64,000 nt of DNA from Pararhodobacter oceanensis (GTDB lineage: Bacteria; Pseudomonadota; Alphaproteobacteria; Rhodobacterales; Rhodobacteraceae), in assembly GCF_003076755.1 (NCBI RefSeq), contig NZ_QDKM01000012.1, forward strand, positions 17,574 to 81,573, given 5' to 3'. The position numbers and the translations under genes are program-made. Under the pieces are notes generated by a model. The model was given only the letters and a program-made list of their open reading frames with translations, was not told the DNA's origin and did no database searches. Of the stretch, positions 1-9,409 are shown piece by piece; position 1 is the stretch's first letter; each line of letters begins with the position of its first letter.

Positions 1-1
1 C

Positions 2-301
2 CAAGCCCTCGGCGTATCACTTCCGGCGGCGCTGCGGCGTCATATGCTGCCCAACGCCTGGCCCGCCATCGGCGCGCTGGCAGGGGCGGATGCAGGGCGC
101 GCGGTGGTGCTGGTGGCCTCGCTGGGCTTTATCGGTTTGTCGGCGGATACCGGACGCCCGGAATGGGGGGCGATGGTGTTTGAATACCGGATGTTCCTGT
201 TCACCGAGCCGCGTCTGGTGCTGGCGCCGATCCTCGCCTGCGCGTTGACCACGGTCTTTCTGCATGTAGGATTCGACCGGCACAGATTTGGCCCGCGATG
301 A
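2..301 (+). CDS. ABC transporter permease, DppC/OppC type (C-terminal part)
   Basis: This is the last 99 residues of an inner-membrane permease of the peptide/nickel ABC family; the 5' end lies outside the window. Reading from base 2 gives the family's coupling (EAA) stretch followed by RHMLPNAWPAI, then hydrophobic segments and the PEWGAMV motif typical of DppC-type C-termini. It is the only gene on the plus strand here and converges with the ten-gene minus-strand operon ending at 383, so it belongs to a separate upstream transporter operon. The family is clear; the substrate cannot be inferred. Confidence 0.8.
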   Translation, partial: QALGVSLPAALRRHMLPNAWPAIGALAGADAGRAVVLVASLGFIGLSADTGRPEWGAMVFEYRMFLFTEPRLVLAPILACALTTVFLHVGFDRHRFGPR

Positions 302-382
302 TACGCGGCTTCGGGGCTGCTGGGCCATTGGCGGTTGGAACGGCCGGCACCGGCATGGCGAGGCTTCATGGGAGCGTCAGGC

Positions 383-670
383 TCAATCTTGCGGGAGTTT
401 ATTCACCGTCATCGTCGCGTGGCCGGACAAGGTGTTTTGCTTGAAGGCTTGCAAATGCTCAGTGGCAAGATGGTCGCGCCAGTGATCGACGCTTTCCCAG
501 ACCTCGTAGATCAGGCTGGCCCTCGCGTCCTGCTCATGACGGTAAATATCATAGCGCAGGCACCCCGGCTCCTGTCGTGTGGGCGCCGCCAGCCTCTCGA
601 TTTCGGCGCGCACATACTCCTCATGGCCGGGTTTAGCGAGGATCCGGGCGACAACGATGAATTCAGCCAT
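383..670 (-). CDS. ABM-domain protein (YgiN/LsrG-like)
   Basis: A 95-residue single-domain protein of the antibiotic biosynthesis monooxygenase (ABM) superfamily, a dimeric alpha/beta ferredoxin-like fold. It opens with a strand (AEFIVVARILAKPG), has the typical QEPGCLRYDIYRHE centre and an IYEVWES strand. Family members act as cofactor-free quinol monooxygenases or, like LsrG, as isomerases of small phospho-sugars. The start ATG overlaps the stop of the GMC gene by 8 bases, so it is the last gene of the sugar operon that starts at 12039. Position with a SorC regulator, LsrF-like aldolase and FGGY kinase makes an LsrG-like role worth considering, but the fold alone does not prove it. Confidence 0.8.
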   Translation of the reverse strand: MAEFIVVARILAKPGHEEYVRAEIERLAAPTRQEPGCLRYDIYRHEQDARASLIYEVWESVDHWRDHLATEHLQAFKQNTLSGHATMTVNKLPQD

Positions 671-2294
671 TAGCTTGCTCCAATATCATATCTGCGGCTT
701 TCTCGGCGATCATCACCACCGGCGAGGCGGTATTGCCCGAGACAATCCGTGGCATGATCGAAGCGTCAACCACGCGCAAGCCCTGCAACCCGTGCACCCT
801 TAGATCACTACCCACCACCGCGTCCATGTCATTGCCCATTTTGCAAGTGCCCACCGGATGAAAGATGGTGGTCGCAATATTGCCGGCCTGTTCCAGCAAT
901 GCGGCATCGGTTTGGTGTTCCGGCCCCGGCAGGATTTCATCAGGGGCATAGGGCGCGAGCGCCGCCGCCGTCATGATCTGGCGGGTCTGTTTGATCGCCG
1001 CAACCGCAATGCGTTTGTCGCTTTCCGTGGACAGGTAATTCAGCCGGATATCTGGCTGATCCGCGCCCTGTCGCGAGGTGGCGTGGCAACTGCCGATGCT
1101 TTCCGGGCGCAGATTGCAAACCGAGACGGTGATCGCCGGAAACGAATGCAGCGGGTCGCCCAAACGGTCGGTGGAGAGGGGCTGCACATGATATTCCAGA
1201 TCCGGCGTCGCCAGTGATGGATCGGATTTGGTGAACATGCCGAACTGGCTGGGCGCCATCGACATCGGCCCGCTTTGCACCGCCAGATATTGCAACCCGA
1301 TCCGCGCCTTGCCGAATAGCGAATTGGCTTGGGTGTTCAGGGTTTTCGCGTTTTTCACCCGATGCACGGTGCGGATTTGCAGGTGGTCTTGCAGGTTTTC
1401 ACCTACACCGCGCATCTCATGCAGGGGGGTGATACCCAACCCGGCGATCAGATCGGGCTGGCCGATGCCCGACAGTTCCAGCAGTTTCGGCGAGTTGATC
1501 GCGCCCGCAGCCAGCAGCACCTCGGCCTGCGCTCGGGCGGTGTAAGTCCGGCCCTTGCGGGTGAACTCGACGCCGGTCACGGTTTTGCCCTCCAGCGTCA
1601 GACGCTCGGTCAGGGCATGGGTCAAGACCCGCAGGTTGGGGCGTTTCAGGGCCGGGCGCAGAAACCCGCTGGCGGTGCTCCAGCGAATGCCATGCCTTTG
1701 ATTGACCTCGAAAAACCCCGAACCCTCGTTATTGCCGTCGTTGAAATCATCGCGCGGCTCGATGCCGAATTCTCGGGCGCCCGCCTGCACCGCGCGCAGG
1801 ATGTCCCAACGCAACCGTTGCTTGGAGACCTTCCATTCGCCGCCGGATTTGTGCATCGCGCTGTCGCCCGCGTGATGGTCCTCGGATTTGAGGAAATAGG
1901 GCAGCACATCGTCCCAGCCCCAGCCGGTATTGCCCAACTGCCGCCAGTGGTCATAATCCGCCGCCTGACCGCGCATATATATCATCCCGTTGACCGATGA
2001 GCAGCCGCCCAGAACCTTGCCGCGCGGATAGGTCAGAGAGCGCCCGTTCAACCCCGGTTCGGCGGCGGTTTTCATCATCCAGTCGGTGCGCGGATTGCCG
2101 ATGCAATATAGATATCCGACCGGAATCTTGACCCAGTGATAGGCATCCGAACCCCCGGCCTCGAGCAGCAGGACGCGGGTTTTCGGGTTTTTCGTCAGAC
2201 GGTTGGCGAGCACACATCCGGCGGTGCCGGCGCCGATGATGATATAGTCATAGGTTCCGTCCAGTGTCCGGGGTTTCTGCATCGTCGGTTCCAT
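663..2294 (-). CDS. GMC family FAD oxidoreductase (choline dehydrogenase-like, cytoplasmic)
   Basis: A 543-residue FAD-dependent alcohol oxidoreductase of the glucose-methanol-choline family. The N-terminal dinucleotide motif (IIIGAGTAGCVLA, about residues 18-30) and the first GMC signature (RGKVLGGCSSVNGMIYMRG, about 90-108) are intact. The C-terminal active site has His about 479 (HPVGTCKMG) and Asn about 521 (GNTASP). No signal peptide is visible, unlike the second GMC protein at 14278-15999. It starts 4 bases after the kinase stop and overlaps the ABM gene, so it belongs to the sugar operon and probably oxidises a polyol or primary alcohol from the same pathway. The family is sure; the substrate is not. 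Confidence 0.88.
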   Translation of the reverse strand: MEPTMQKPRTLDGTYDYIIIGAGTAGCVLANRLTKNPKTRVLLLEAGGSDAYHWVKIPVGYLYCIGNPRTDWMMKTAAEPGLNGRSLTYPRGKVLGGCSSVNGMIYMRGQAADYDHWRQLGNTGWGWDDVLPYFLKSEDHHAGDSAMHKSGGEWKVSKQRLRWDILRAVQAGAREFGIEPRDDFNDGNNEGSGFFEVNQRHGIRWSTASGFLRPALKRPNLRVLTHALTERLTLEGKTVTGVEFTRKGRTYTARAQAEVLLAAGAINSPKLLELSGIGQPDLIAGLGITPLHEMRGVGENLQDHLQIRTVHRVKNAKTLNTQANSLFGKARIGLQYLAVQSGPMSMAPSQFGMFTKSDPSLATPDLEYHVQPLSTDRLGDPLHSFPAITVSVCNLRPESIGSCHATSRQGADQPDIRLNYLSTESDKRIAVAAIKQTRQIMTAAALAPYAPDEILPGPEHQTDAALLEQAGNIATTIFHPVGTCKMGNDMDAVVGSDLRVHGLQGLRVVDASIMPRIVSGNTASPVVMIAEKAADMILEQANG

Positions 2295-2298
2295 GCGT

Positions 2299-3795
2299 TC
2301 AGGTCTTGGCCCAGAAACCGCGCATCATCTCGGTCAGGGCAAGATAGGTGTGATAGCGGGCGTCGTAATGTGCCTTAGTCGCGGGGTCGGGCAGCAAACG
2401 CTGGCTGACACGGGTCATTGCCGCGATCCCGGCCTCGTAATCCGCAAAGATCCCGACGCCCACCGCCGCCCCGATTGCCGCGCCCAAGGCGCCGGTCTCG
2501 CGGGCTTCGGCGACGGTGATCGGCACACCCAGCCCATCGGCGAAGATCTGCGGCCAATGCGGGCTACGTGCGCCACCGCCAGAGAGCGTAGCGCGGTCCA
2601 TATGCACCCCGGCCTGTGCCAGAACCTCGATATGGCGGCGATGTTCGAACATCACCCCTTCAAAGATTGCGCGCAGCATATGGCCCTCGGAATGCCAGCC
2701 CGCCAGACCATAGAATCCGGCGCGAAACTCGGCCCCTTGCCGCGAGCCATAGAGGAAGGGATGAAAGAACGGATCATCCGGCGCCGGATCGACACCGGCG
2801 ACCAGCGCGTTGCACTGGCCGAAGGGGTCGTCGTGATGCTGGCCGCGTTCGACAAACTCGCGCACATACCATTCCAGATTGGCCGCCGAGGTGGCGCTGG
2901 ATTCGATGTTGACGAAGCGCTTCGGCCCAAAGCCCGAGGCCATGAACACACGCTCATCCGAGACCGGCGCATCCGAGAACACCTGATTGATGCTCCAGCT
3001 TCCGACAATGATCGAGGCGTCGCCCTTGGCGCCCGCGCCCGAGCCCAGCGCAGAGGAGATCACGTCGAAATAACCGGCGATAACCGGCGTGCCCGCGGCC
3101 AATCCGGTGCAGGCGCTGGCTTCGGGGGTGATATGACCCGCAATCGCCGCCGGATCGAGCAGCTTCGGCAACAGCGGCGCCGCGTCGCGCAACCCGTAAA
3201 GGGCCAGAAGTTCGTCACTGTAAGTGCAATCCGGCATCGCCGTCAGGCCACAGCCCGACATATCCGAGATATCGCTGAACCTCTCACCGGTCAGCTTGAA
3301 GCCGATGAAATCCTTGCACAATAACGCGGCGCCGGTGCTTTGGTAGATCTCGGGCCGGTGGCGTTTGATCCATGCCAATAGCACCGGTGTTTGCGAGGGC
3401 CAAGGGCGTTGCCGACAGATATCATAAAGCGCCGCCCCGTGTTCCGCGTCGAGCTCTGCCGCCAGATCCGCGCCGCGCGTATCCAGACTTTGGATGCCGA
3501 GCAGCGGCGTGCCGGTCTTGTCGAGCAAATAGAGCCCGTTGCCATGTCCGGCGCAGCCAATCGCGGCGATCTCTTCGGGCGCGATCCCGGCCTGCGCGAT
3601 ACAGCCGCGGATGGCCGTTTGCGCATTGGCCCATAGCTCGTTGAGATCGCGCTCCACCTGTCCTGCGGCGGGGGAGGAGGATTGCCCGTCAATCGCATGC
3701 AGGGCGATCTGGCGGCCGGTCAGGTCGAAAAGCACCGCCTTGATCACTGTGTTGCCGGCATCGAGCCCCAGCAGATATTTTTGCGCATCAGCCAC
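2299..3795 (-). CDS. FGGY-family carbohydrate kinase (L-xylulokinase/polyol kinase-like)
   Basis: A sugar or polyol kinase that traps imported substrate by ATP phosphorylation. The N-terminal phosphate loop (LGLDAGNTVIKA) and the DLNELW segment match FGGY kinases; the catalytic-base Asp is about residue 244 (GYFDVISSAL), and the C-terminal ATP-binding signature SGGGARSPHWPQIFADGLG is present. The layout most resembles LyxK. I chose a GTG start at 3795 because it gives an 8-base overlap with the aldolase stop and begins directly before the conserved domain; an in-frame ATG at 3834 would add 13 residues deep inside the aldolase gene. It lies between the aldolase and GMC genes. Substrate unknown: xylulose, erythritol or another C4-C5 polyol are candidates. 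Confidence 0.88.
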   Translation of the reverse strand: MADAQKYLLGLDAGNTVIKAVLFDLTGRQIALHAIDGQSSSPAAGQVERDLNELWANAQTAIRGCIAQAGIAPEEIAAIGCAGHGNGLYLLDKTGTPLLGIQSLDTRGADLAAELDAEHGAALYDICRQRPWPSQTPVLLAWIKRHRPEIYQSTGAALLCKDFIGFKLTGERFSDISDMSGCGLTAMPDCTYSDELLALYGLRDAAPLLPKLLDPAAIAGHITPEASACTGLAAGTPVIAGYFDVISSALGSGAGAKGDASIIVGSWSINQVFSDAPVSDERVFMASGFGPKRFVNIESSATSAANLEWYVREFVERGQHHDDPFGQCNALVAGVDPAPDDPFFHPFLYGSRQGAEFRAGFYGLAGWHSEGHMLRAIFEGVMFEHRRHIEVLAQAGVHMDRATLSGGGARSPHWPQIFADGLGVPITVAEARETGALGAAIGAAVGVGIFADYEAGIAAMTRVSQRLLPDPATKAHYDARYHTYLALTEMMRGFWAKT

Positions 3796-4630
3796 GGTTG
3801 TAAATGTCCCAAGCCTCTTCGCCGCTGGCGCCATTGTGGATCAGTGCCATCAGCGCCGCGACCACCGCTTTGGGGTTGTCGTGCTGATAGATATTGCGAC
3901 CGTAGACCATGCCTTTTGCGCCCTGCGCGATGATCGCCGCCGATTTCATCAACACCGTCTTGAGGTCCTCCTTGCCGCCGCCGCGCACCAGCACCGGCAC
4001 GCGGGCGGCCTCGACCACACGGTGGAAATCTTCGGGGTTTTCGGTGGGATCGGCCTTGATGATATCGGCGCCCATCTCGCTGGCCAGCCGGGTCAGGGTG
4101 ACGATCTTTTCGGCGTTGCCATCGACCTGATAGCCGCCGCGCACATCATTGGGCAGCATCACCAGCGGTTCGATCATCAGCGGCATGCCGTATTTCTGGC
4201 AGGCAGCGCGCACACGGCTGATGTTCTCCACGCATTGACGGAACAGATCCGGCTCATCGGGCAGCATGAACAGATTGACCACCACACAGGCGGCGTCCAT
4301 TTCCAAGGCGCCGATGATCGGCTCGTCGGCGTTTTGCAGCAGCGACCACATCACCTTGTGGCGCTGGTCGTTATAGGGATTGCCCATGTCGATGCGCATC
4401 ACCAAAGCTGGTTTGTCTTTTTCCGGGCGGCTTTGCAGCAAATCCGCCTGACCATAGGCGCATTGGATCGCATCGGGGCGGGCGGCGATCAATGTGTCCA
4501 TCACCTTGGGCATATTCTCCAAACCCACCATAAAACTGGGCTCGTTGCAGACGCCGTGATCAATCGCCACGTCAAGGCAACCGCCATTGGTGAACATCCG
4601 GTTCATCCGGGCTTTGGGGCTTAAGCGCAT
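3788..4630 (-). CDS. class I (Schiff-base) aldolase, LsrF/FbaB-DeoC family
   Basis: A 280-residue TIM-barrel aldolase of the FbaB/LsrF/LacD group. It has the early AIDHG motif, the Schiff-base Lys in GADIIKADP and the phosphate-binding end (GAKGMVYGRNIYQ). The C-terminal part (GRNIYQHDNPKAV...AWDIY) closely follows the LsrF pattern. In the operon it follows a GlpD-like dehydrogenase (10-base overlap, ATG inside its stop) and precedes the kinase (8-base overlap). I infer cleavage of a ketose phosphate, such as a pentulose-1-phosphate to DHAP plus glycolaldehyde. An LsrF-type thiolase role is the main alternative. Confidence 0.85.
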   Translation of the reverse strand: MRLSPKARMNRMFTNGGCLDVAIDHGVCNEPSFMVGLENMPKVMDTLIAARPDAIQCAYGQADLLQSRPEKDKPALVMRIDMGNPYNDQRHKVMWSLLQNADEPIIGALEMDAACVVVNLFMLPDEPDLFRQCVENISRVRAACQKYGMPLMIEPLVMLPNDVRGGYQVDGNAEKIVTLTRLASEMGADIIKADPTENPEDFHRVVEAARVPVLVRGGGKEDLKTVLMKSAAIIAQGAKGMVYGRNIYQHDNPKAVVAALMALIHNGASGEEAWDIYNRG

Positions 4631-6369
4631 GTGGGTATCCTCTTGTCGGTTCGCTGTTGCAGCATATCCAAGGATACGCCGTGAAAATCTCGCAAGTCAT
4701 CCATCAGGGCTTGCTGTTCGGAAAGGGTGTGTTCTTGCGTCCAGCCGAGTTCTGCCGCCAGCACTGCTGCGATGCGGGTGATCAGCGCCGTCGAGATCTG
4801 GCCGGTGATCGCCAGATCGGTGCGCCGCATCACCAGATCGGCTATCGTGACCACATGCTCGCGGGTGGCGAGAAAAGCGATTTCCGCAGCGGTATAAAGG
4901 CAGCCGGAGGCCAGCGGCTGATCGTCACCGCGTGCCGCGCAATAGGCCAGAACCGTGCGGGCGTTGCTGCCATAATGGGCGACCAGATGAAGCGCGCGGG
5001 TGCTGGTGATGGCGAAGTCTCGACATAGCTCCTGCTGCAGGTCATCCGCGCCAGAGGTAAATCCGGCACCGCCGCCAATGGCCATATCCCGTGTGCCGGT
5101 CTTGCGGCTGTGGCCCAATTCCTTGAGCACCTCGTCGGCGGTCTGTTCGGCAAAGGCACGAAAGGTCGTCCATTTGCCGCCCACCATGCAAAATTGCGGC
5201 ACCTGACCCTCCAGCCGCATCGTGTGATGCCCGCGCGAAATGCGTCCGGTAAAATCATGGTCACTTTTCGGCAAGGGCCGGATGCCGCTGTAGCTAAAGA
5301 CAATCTGCTCCGGCGAGACCGCGACGTCGGGGAAAACCCGGCGCAGCGAGGCCAGAATATAGTCGCGTTCCTCTGGCTCGCAGCGCACCCGCTTTGTCTG
5401 TTCAACGCGAATATCGGTGGAGCCGGCCAGCACATTCCCCAGATAGGGAAAGACAATGCAGATCCGGCCATCGTCATTCTCGAAATAGATCATCTGGCCG
5501 TTGAGTGCCTGCAGCAAATCGGCATTATCGAGGATCAGATGCGAGCCTTTGGTGCCCGAGACCAACCGGCCCGCGCTGTTCGGGCTCGGGGCCAACTGGC
5601 CAATCGTTTCATCCAGCCACGCGCCGGTGGCATTGACCAGAACCTTGGTGGTGACCGGAAGTATCTCGCCGCTGCGCAGATCGGCAAGCTGATATCCGTT
5701 GGCCACTGGCGAAAGCTCGGCATAGTTGAGCGCCACCGAGGTCGGGCTGGCGAGGGCCGTGTCTTGCACAAGTTCCAGCCCCAGCCTTTCGGGGTGGCTG
5801 ATCCAGGCGTCGTAATAGGTGGCCGAATACCGCAGGTCGTCGGTCAATTGCGGCCAGATCGCCTTGGTCGCTTTGGCGCTGCGAAACTGGTGCCGCGGCA
5901 GAAGCCGGCGCTTGCGCGTCACCCAATCATAGAGCGACAGGCCCAGCTTGATCGGCAAAGCGCCGCGGCTGGCGGGTTTGCCCGAGCGCCCGATGAATGA
6001 CATCATCGCATTCAGCGTGCCGGAAAACATCGAGGTGACCGGCACCGTGGTGGCGAGTGGCCGGACGAAATGCGGGGCGTTTCTGAGCAGGGCATCACGC
6101 TCGGCCAGCGACTCGCGGACCAGATCAAACTCGCCGTTCTCCAAATAGCGCAACCCGCCGTGGATCATCCGCGATGGGGCCGCACTGCACCCCGAGCAGA
6201 AATCACCGCGCTCAACCAAGAGCACCCGCAGACCTTGCAACGCGAGTTCGCGGTAAACGCCGATACCATTGATACCGCCGCCCACGACGACAACATCAAA
6301 GCTGCCGTTTGCGGATAGCGATGCCAGACTGGTGTCTCGTGGTGAGGGCATTGGGTCTCCATGCACCAA
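4621..6369 (-). CDS. FAD-dependent polyol-phosphate dehydrogenase, GlpD/EryB-like
   Basis: A 582-residue flavoprotein of the aerobic glycerol-3-phosphate dehydrogenase family. The FAD motif VVVGGGINGIGVYRE (about 27-41), the RGDFCSGCSAAPSRMIHGGLR region and the C-terminal GlpD domain from about residue 400 are present. GlpD relatives oxidise glycerol-3-phosphate, and EryB oxidises erythritol phosphate, passing electrons to the quinone pool at the inner membrane. With an FGGY kinase and an aldolase next to it and no glpF or glpK context, a tetritol- or pentitol-phosphate is the likelier substrate. The variant GFCSGCSAAPSR-type loop, rather than the usual S-S-K/R pattern, also argues against a housekeeping GlpD. 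Confidence 0.85.
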   Translation of the reverse strand: MVHGDPMPSPRDTSLASLSANGSFDVVVVGGGINGIGVYRELALQGLRVLLVERGDFCSGCSAAPSRMIHGGLRYLENGEFDLVRESLAERDALLRNAPHFVRPLATTVPVTSMFSGTLNAMMSFIGRSGKPASRGALPIKLGLSLYDWVTRKRRLLPRHQFRSAKATKAIWPQLTDDLRYSATYYDAWISHPERLGLELVQDTALASPTSVALNYAELSPVANGYQLADLRSGEILPVTTKVLVNATGAWLDETIGQLAPSPNSAGRLVSGTKGSHLILDNADLLQALNGQMIYFENDDGRICIVFPYLGNVLAGSTDIRVEQTKRVRCEPEERDYILASLRRVFPDVAVSPEQIVFSYSGIRPLPKSDHDFTGRISRGHHTMRLEGQVPQFCMVGGKWTTFRAFAEQTADEVLKELGHSRKTGTRDMAIGGGAGFTSGADDLQQELCRDFAITSTRALHLVAHYGSNARTVLAYCAARGDDQPLASGCLYTAAEIAFLATREHVVTIADLVMRRTDLAITGQISTALITRIAAVLAAELGWTQEHTLSEQQALMDDLRDFHGVSLDMLQQRTDKRIPTCA

Positions 6370-6409
6370 AGATGGCTTTGGCGTTCATGCGGGCGGATCG
6401 GGCGACAGA

Positions 6410-7405
6410 TTATCCGTCGAGGTTTTGCAGATGCCTTTGGGCAGCGCTGCTGATCGCGGCGATATCTGCGCCAGACAGGCGCAGACGCCCGGCCTTGGCG
6501 TTTTCGCGCGCCTGATCGGCATTGCGTGCGCCGCAGAGTGAAAAGGTGATGCCGGGTTGCTGCACCGTCCAAGCGATGACCAGTTGCGCCAGCGTCGCGT
6601 TATGGGATTCGGCAATCGGCGCGATCTGATCCATCAAGGCTTTGACCTTCTGCCGGTTCGCGGCGGAAAATCTGGGGTTGTCCTTGCGCTGATCGTCGCC
6701 GTCGAACGTGCGGCCCGGTGTCATCTTGCCCGACAGCAGCCCCAGCGCCAGCGATGAATAACTGAGCGCGGAAATCCCCTGTCTGGTGGTCACCGGCAGT
6801 AGCGTCGTCTCGATCTCGCGTTTGACCATGCTGTATTCTTCTTGAACCGCGTCAAGCTGGCCCGCCGCCACATAGGCTTCAATATCCGCGACACTGGTAT
6901 TGCTGGCCCCGATTGAGCGGATTTTGCCTTGCGTCTTCAGGGTCTCCAGCGCCTCCATCGTTTCGTCGATCGAGGTCGTCGGGTCCTGCCAATGGGTGAT
7001 GTAGTGGTCGATATATTCGGTGCCCAGCCGTTTGAGGCTCTGCTCAAGCTCGTAGATAATCGCGTCTTTGCCCAGATAGCGATGCACCGGCTTGCCGTCA
7101 TAATCAAAGAAGTGATTGCCCTTCTGGCAGTGCCAGACCAGCCCGCATTTGGTCGCCAGAACCACCTGATCGCGCCGCCCCTTGATCGCTTTGCCGACGA
7201 TCTCCTCGGCGGTGCCCTGACCATAGGCCGGGGCGGTGTCGATCAGCGTGATACCCTCGTCAATCGAGGTCTGGATCGCGGCAATCGAGCGGCTTTCATC
7301 CGTGCCGCCCCACATCCAGCCGCCAATTGCCCAAGTGCCCAAACCGATCACCGAGGCCTCGATCCCACTGGCCCCGATTGGGCGTGTTAGCATGTCATGC
7401 GTCAT
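6410..7405 (-). CDS. aldo/keto reductase
   Basis: A 331-residue NADPH-dependent aldo/keto reductase with the full catalytic tetrad: Asp56 and Tyr61 (LIDTAPAYGQG), Lys86 (LATKCG) and His138 (ITHW). The TIM barrel is complete, with a C-terminal cofactor segment (SLCGARNADQARENAKA). I chose the ATG at 7405 because it is preceded by an AAAGG ribosome-binding site and overlaps the regulator's stop; an upstream ATG at 7423 would add six residues. It sits between the SorC regulator and the GlpD-like gene in the sugar operon. It may reduce or oxidise a sugar, or handle glycolaldehyde from the aldolase; the sequence does not decide. Confidence 0.87.
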   Translation of the reverse strand: MTHDMLTRPIGASGIEASVIGLGTWAIGGWMWGGTDESRSIAAIQTSIDEGITLIDTAPAYGQGTAEEIVGKAIKGRRDQVVLATKCGLVWHCQKGNHFFDYDGKPVHRYLGKDAIIYELEQSLKRLGTEYIDHYITHWQDPTTSIDETMEALETLKTQGKIRSIGASNTSVADIEAYVAAGQLDAVQEEYSMVKREIETTLLPVTTRQGISALSYSSLALGLLSGKMTPGRTFDGDDQRKDNPRFSAANRQKVKALMDQIAPIAESHNATLAQLVIAWTVQQPGITFSLCGARNADQARENAKAGRLRLSGADIAAISSAAQRHLQNLDG

Positions 7406-8381
7406 GATCTGACCTTTCTTCACTTCCCAGCACCGTCAGTGCCGTTTCTTCATCCACCACCAAGGCGTTGAGATAATTGCCATTCAGCACCGCACGGATT
7501 GGCTGCGCCTTTTCGATACCGGATGCGATGCCGATCACCTGTCCGCAGGCCGCAAGCTCGCTGGGGGCAACCGCCACCAACCGCGTGTTCAGCGCATAAT
7601 TGGCCACCGCGCCGTCATCACGGATCAGATGCGCCAGCAATTCGCCGACAACGCCCATGCCGATCAGCATCTTGCGGTCGGCCTCGGGCACCGGATTCAG
7701 GTCGTAATAGCTCGATCCGGCAGGTTCGGTAGAGCCGATGCCGACCAGCGCGATATTGGCCTTGCGCGCCAGATCAAAGACCTCACGCACCGAGCCGACC
7801 TGACACAGCATATCGCGCTGCGCGGCGCTCTCGGCGAATAGCGGCGCGTGGACCAGCATCGCCTTGCCACCCAAGCGGCTGGCGAGTTGCGTGGCCAAAT
7901 GGTTGACGTCGGTGAAATATTTGCCCTGCACACCACCGGTCAGCGGCACCACGGTCACGTCAAACCCCTGTTCGGTGGTCAGATTGTCAACAATCGCACT
8001 GACCGTCTTGCCGCCGGTGATCGCGATCACATCGCCGTCGCGGATGGTTTCCAGCAGCAGATTGGCCGCCGCCCGCCCGACCTGTTGCAGCGTCGTATCG
8101 GGATTGTCCGACACCGTCGGCGTGACCATCGCCGCCGTCAGCGAGGTGGTTTCGACCAGCTTGGCTTCATAGTCGGTCAGGCGCTGGAACCGGCTTTCGA
8201 TATCAATCTTGATCATCCCCAGTTTGCGCCCCTGCGCGATCAGGCGGTTGACCTTCGAGGTGGATAAATTGAGCCGCGTGGCAATCTCGGACTGTTTCAG
8301 CCCTTCGATGAAATGCAGCACCAGAACCGTGTGGATCTGCCGCACCAGCTCGTAGTTTTCATTGGGATTTGTCATTGGCAC
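7395..8381 (-). CDS. SorC-family sugar-binding transcriptional regulator
   Basis: A 328-residue regulator. The N-terminal helix-turn-helix (about 18-50, GLKQSEIATRLNLSTSKVNRLI) is followed by a sugar-binding domain of the SorC/DeoR(B. subtilis)/LsrR/EryD type, with ITGGKTV and LTGGVQGKYF segments and the family end motif NGNYLNALVVDEETA. It lies inside the operon between the permease and the aldo/keto reductase, so it is likely autoregulated with the operon. The inducer is normally a phosphorylated intermediate of the pathway. A perfect 16-base palindrome at 12195-12210 upstream of the first gene is its candidate operator. Confidence 0.9.
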   Translation of the reverse strand: MPMTNPNENYELVRQIHTVLVLHFIEGLKQSEIATRLNLSTSKVNRLIAQGRKLGMIKIDIESRFQRLTDYEAKLVETTSLTAAMVTPTVSDNPDTTLQQVGRAAANLLLETIRDGDVIAITGGKTVSAIVDNLTTEQGFDVTVVPLTGGVQGKYFTDVNHLATQLASRLGGKAMLVHAPLFAESAAQRDMLCQVGSVREVFDLARKANIALVGIGSTEPAGSSYYDLNPVPEADRKMLIGMGVVGELLAHLIRDDGAVANYALNTRLVAVAPSELAACGQVIGIASGIEKAQPIRAVLNGNYLNALVVDEETALTVLGSEERSDHDA

Positions 8382-8393
8382 AGGTCCATGTCG

Positions 8394-9392
8394 TCACCGC
8401 CGCCGCTTGTGGAGATAGTGGTCAATAGAGACCGCCGCCAAGAGGATCGAACCACGAATGATGTCTTGCCAATAGACCGAAACATCCAGCAGCGCGAGCG
8501 AGCTTGACACCACCGACAGCAAGACCACGCCCAAGATCGCGCCGAAAATCGTGCCGGTGCCGCCGTTCAGGCTGGCGCCACCGATCACCGCGGCGGCAAT
8601 CACGTTCAGCTCCATGCCCAGCCCGAAGGTCGGTTGCGCCGAGCCAAAGCGCGCCATGTAGATGATGCCGGCAACACCGCAAAGCGCCGAGCAGAGCGTG
8701 GTGGTCAGGAACACCACTTTCTTGGTGCGGATGCCCGAATAGGCGGCGGCGCGTTCGTTGCTGCCGGTGTAGAACACCTTGCGGAATACCGTGGTCTTGC
8801 GCAGCATCAGATCAAACGCCACCACCGCGACGATAAATATGATGATCACCAGCGGGATCGGGCCAATCGAGCCCTGACCGATGAATTTGAACTCGGGCGG
8901 CAAAGTGAACAGCCCCAACGGCCGCCCGCCGGTGGCCAGCAAACAAATGCCGCGCGCGATCACCATGATCGCCAGTGACACAATGAAATGGTGCAGGCCG
9001 ACGCGGGTGACGAAATACCCCATGATCGCGCCGATCCCCGTGCAGGCGGCAATCGCGATGCCCGAGGCGACCCAAGGGTCCACACCGGCCAGAAACAGCC
9101 AGCCGGCGACGACCATCGCCAGCGCGGTGACCGACCCCACCGACAGGTCAATCCCGCCCGAGATCAGCAGGATGGTCATGCCGATCACCACGATCCCCTC
9201 GACCGCGAAGGCCATGACCATGGCGCGCATATTCACCCAGGTCAGGAAGTAGGGCGAAGCGAAGGTCATCACCACGAACAGCACAAAGATGATCGCGATC
9301 AGGCCGGTTTCGCGCATATGCAAAAGGCGGGCCAACAGGCTGGCGGATCCTTGGCCGGAGGCGGCTGGTTGAGTAGAGATGTTCGCTGACAT
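8394..9392 (-). CDS. ribose-type ABC transporter permease (RbsC-like)
   Basis: A 332-residue inner-membrane permease of the carbohydrate uptake CUT2 family, with about eight to ten hydrophobic segments and the hallmark GGIDLSVG motif (about residue 90) plus the GGASLNGGTGTIFGA loop near the C-terminus. The ATG at 9392 follows an AAGAG site and fits the usual RbsC length; the open frame continues upstream, but those residues are in the ATPase gene's tail and look non-coding in this frame. It works with the ATPase at 9410 and the binding protein at 11020. Only one permease gene is present, so it probably acts as a homodimer. Confidence 0.93.
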   Translation of the reverse strand: MSANISTQPAASGQGSASLLARLLHMRETGLIAIIFVLFVVMTFASPYFLTWVNMRAMVMAFAVEGIVVIGMTILLISGGIDLSVGSVTALAMVVAGWLFLAGVDPWVASGIAIAACTGIGAIMGYFVTRVGLHHFIVSLAIMVIARGICLLATGGRPLGLFTLPPEFKFIGQGSIGPIPLVIIIFIVAVVAFDLMLRKTTVFRKVFYTGSNERAAAYSGIRTKKVVFLTTTLCSALCGVAGIIYMARFGSAQPTFGLGMELNVIAAAVIGGASLNGGTGTIFGAILGVVLLSVVSSSLALLDVSVYWQDIIRGSILLAAVSIDHYLHKRRR

Positions 9393-9409
9393 GTGCTCTT
9401 TCGTTTCTA

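Noticed and set aside
2293..3324. A long plus-strand open frame of 343 codons over the kinase gene
   Set aside because: It lies opposite a clear FGGY kinase, has low-complexity Arg/Gly-rich composition typical of antisense frames in GC-rich DNA, and matches no family.
4621..6369. Ordinary glycerol-3-phosphate dehydrogenase
   Set aside because: No glycerol kinase, facilitator or GlpR nearby; the neighbours are an FGGY kinase of another subgroup, an aldolase and a SorC regulator, which favour a longer polyol phosphate.
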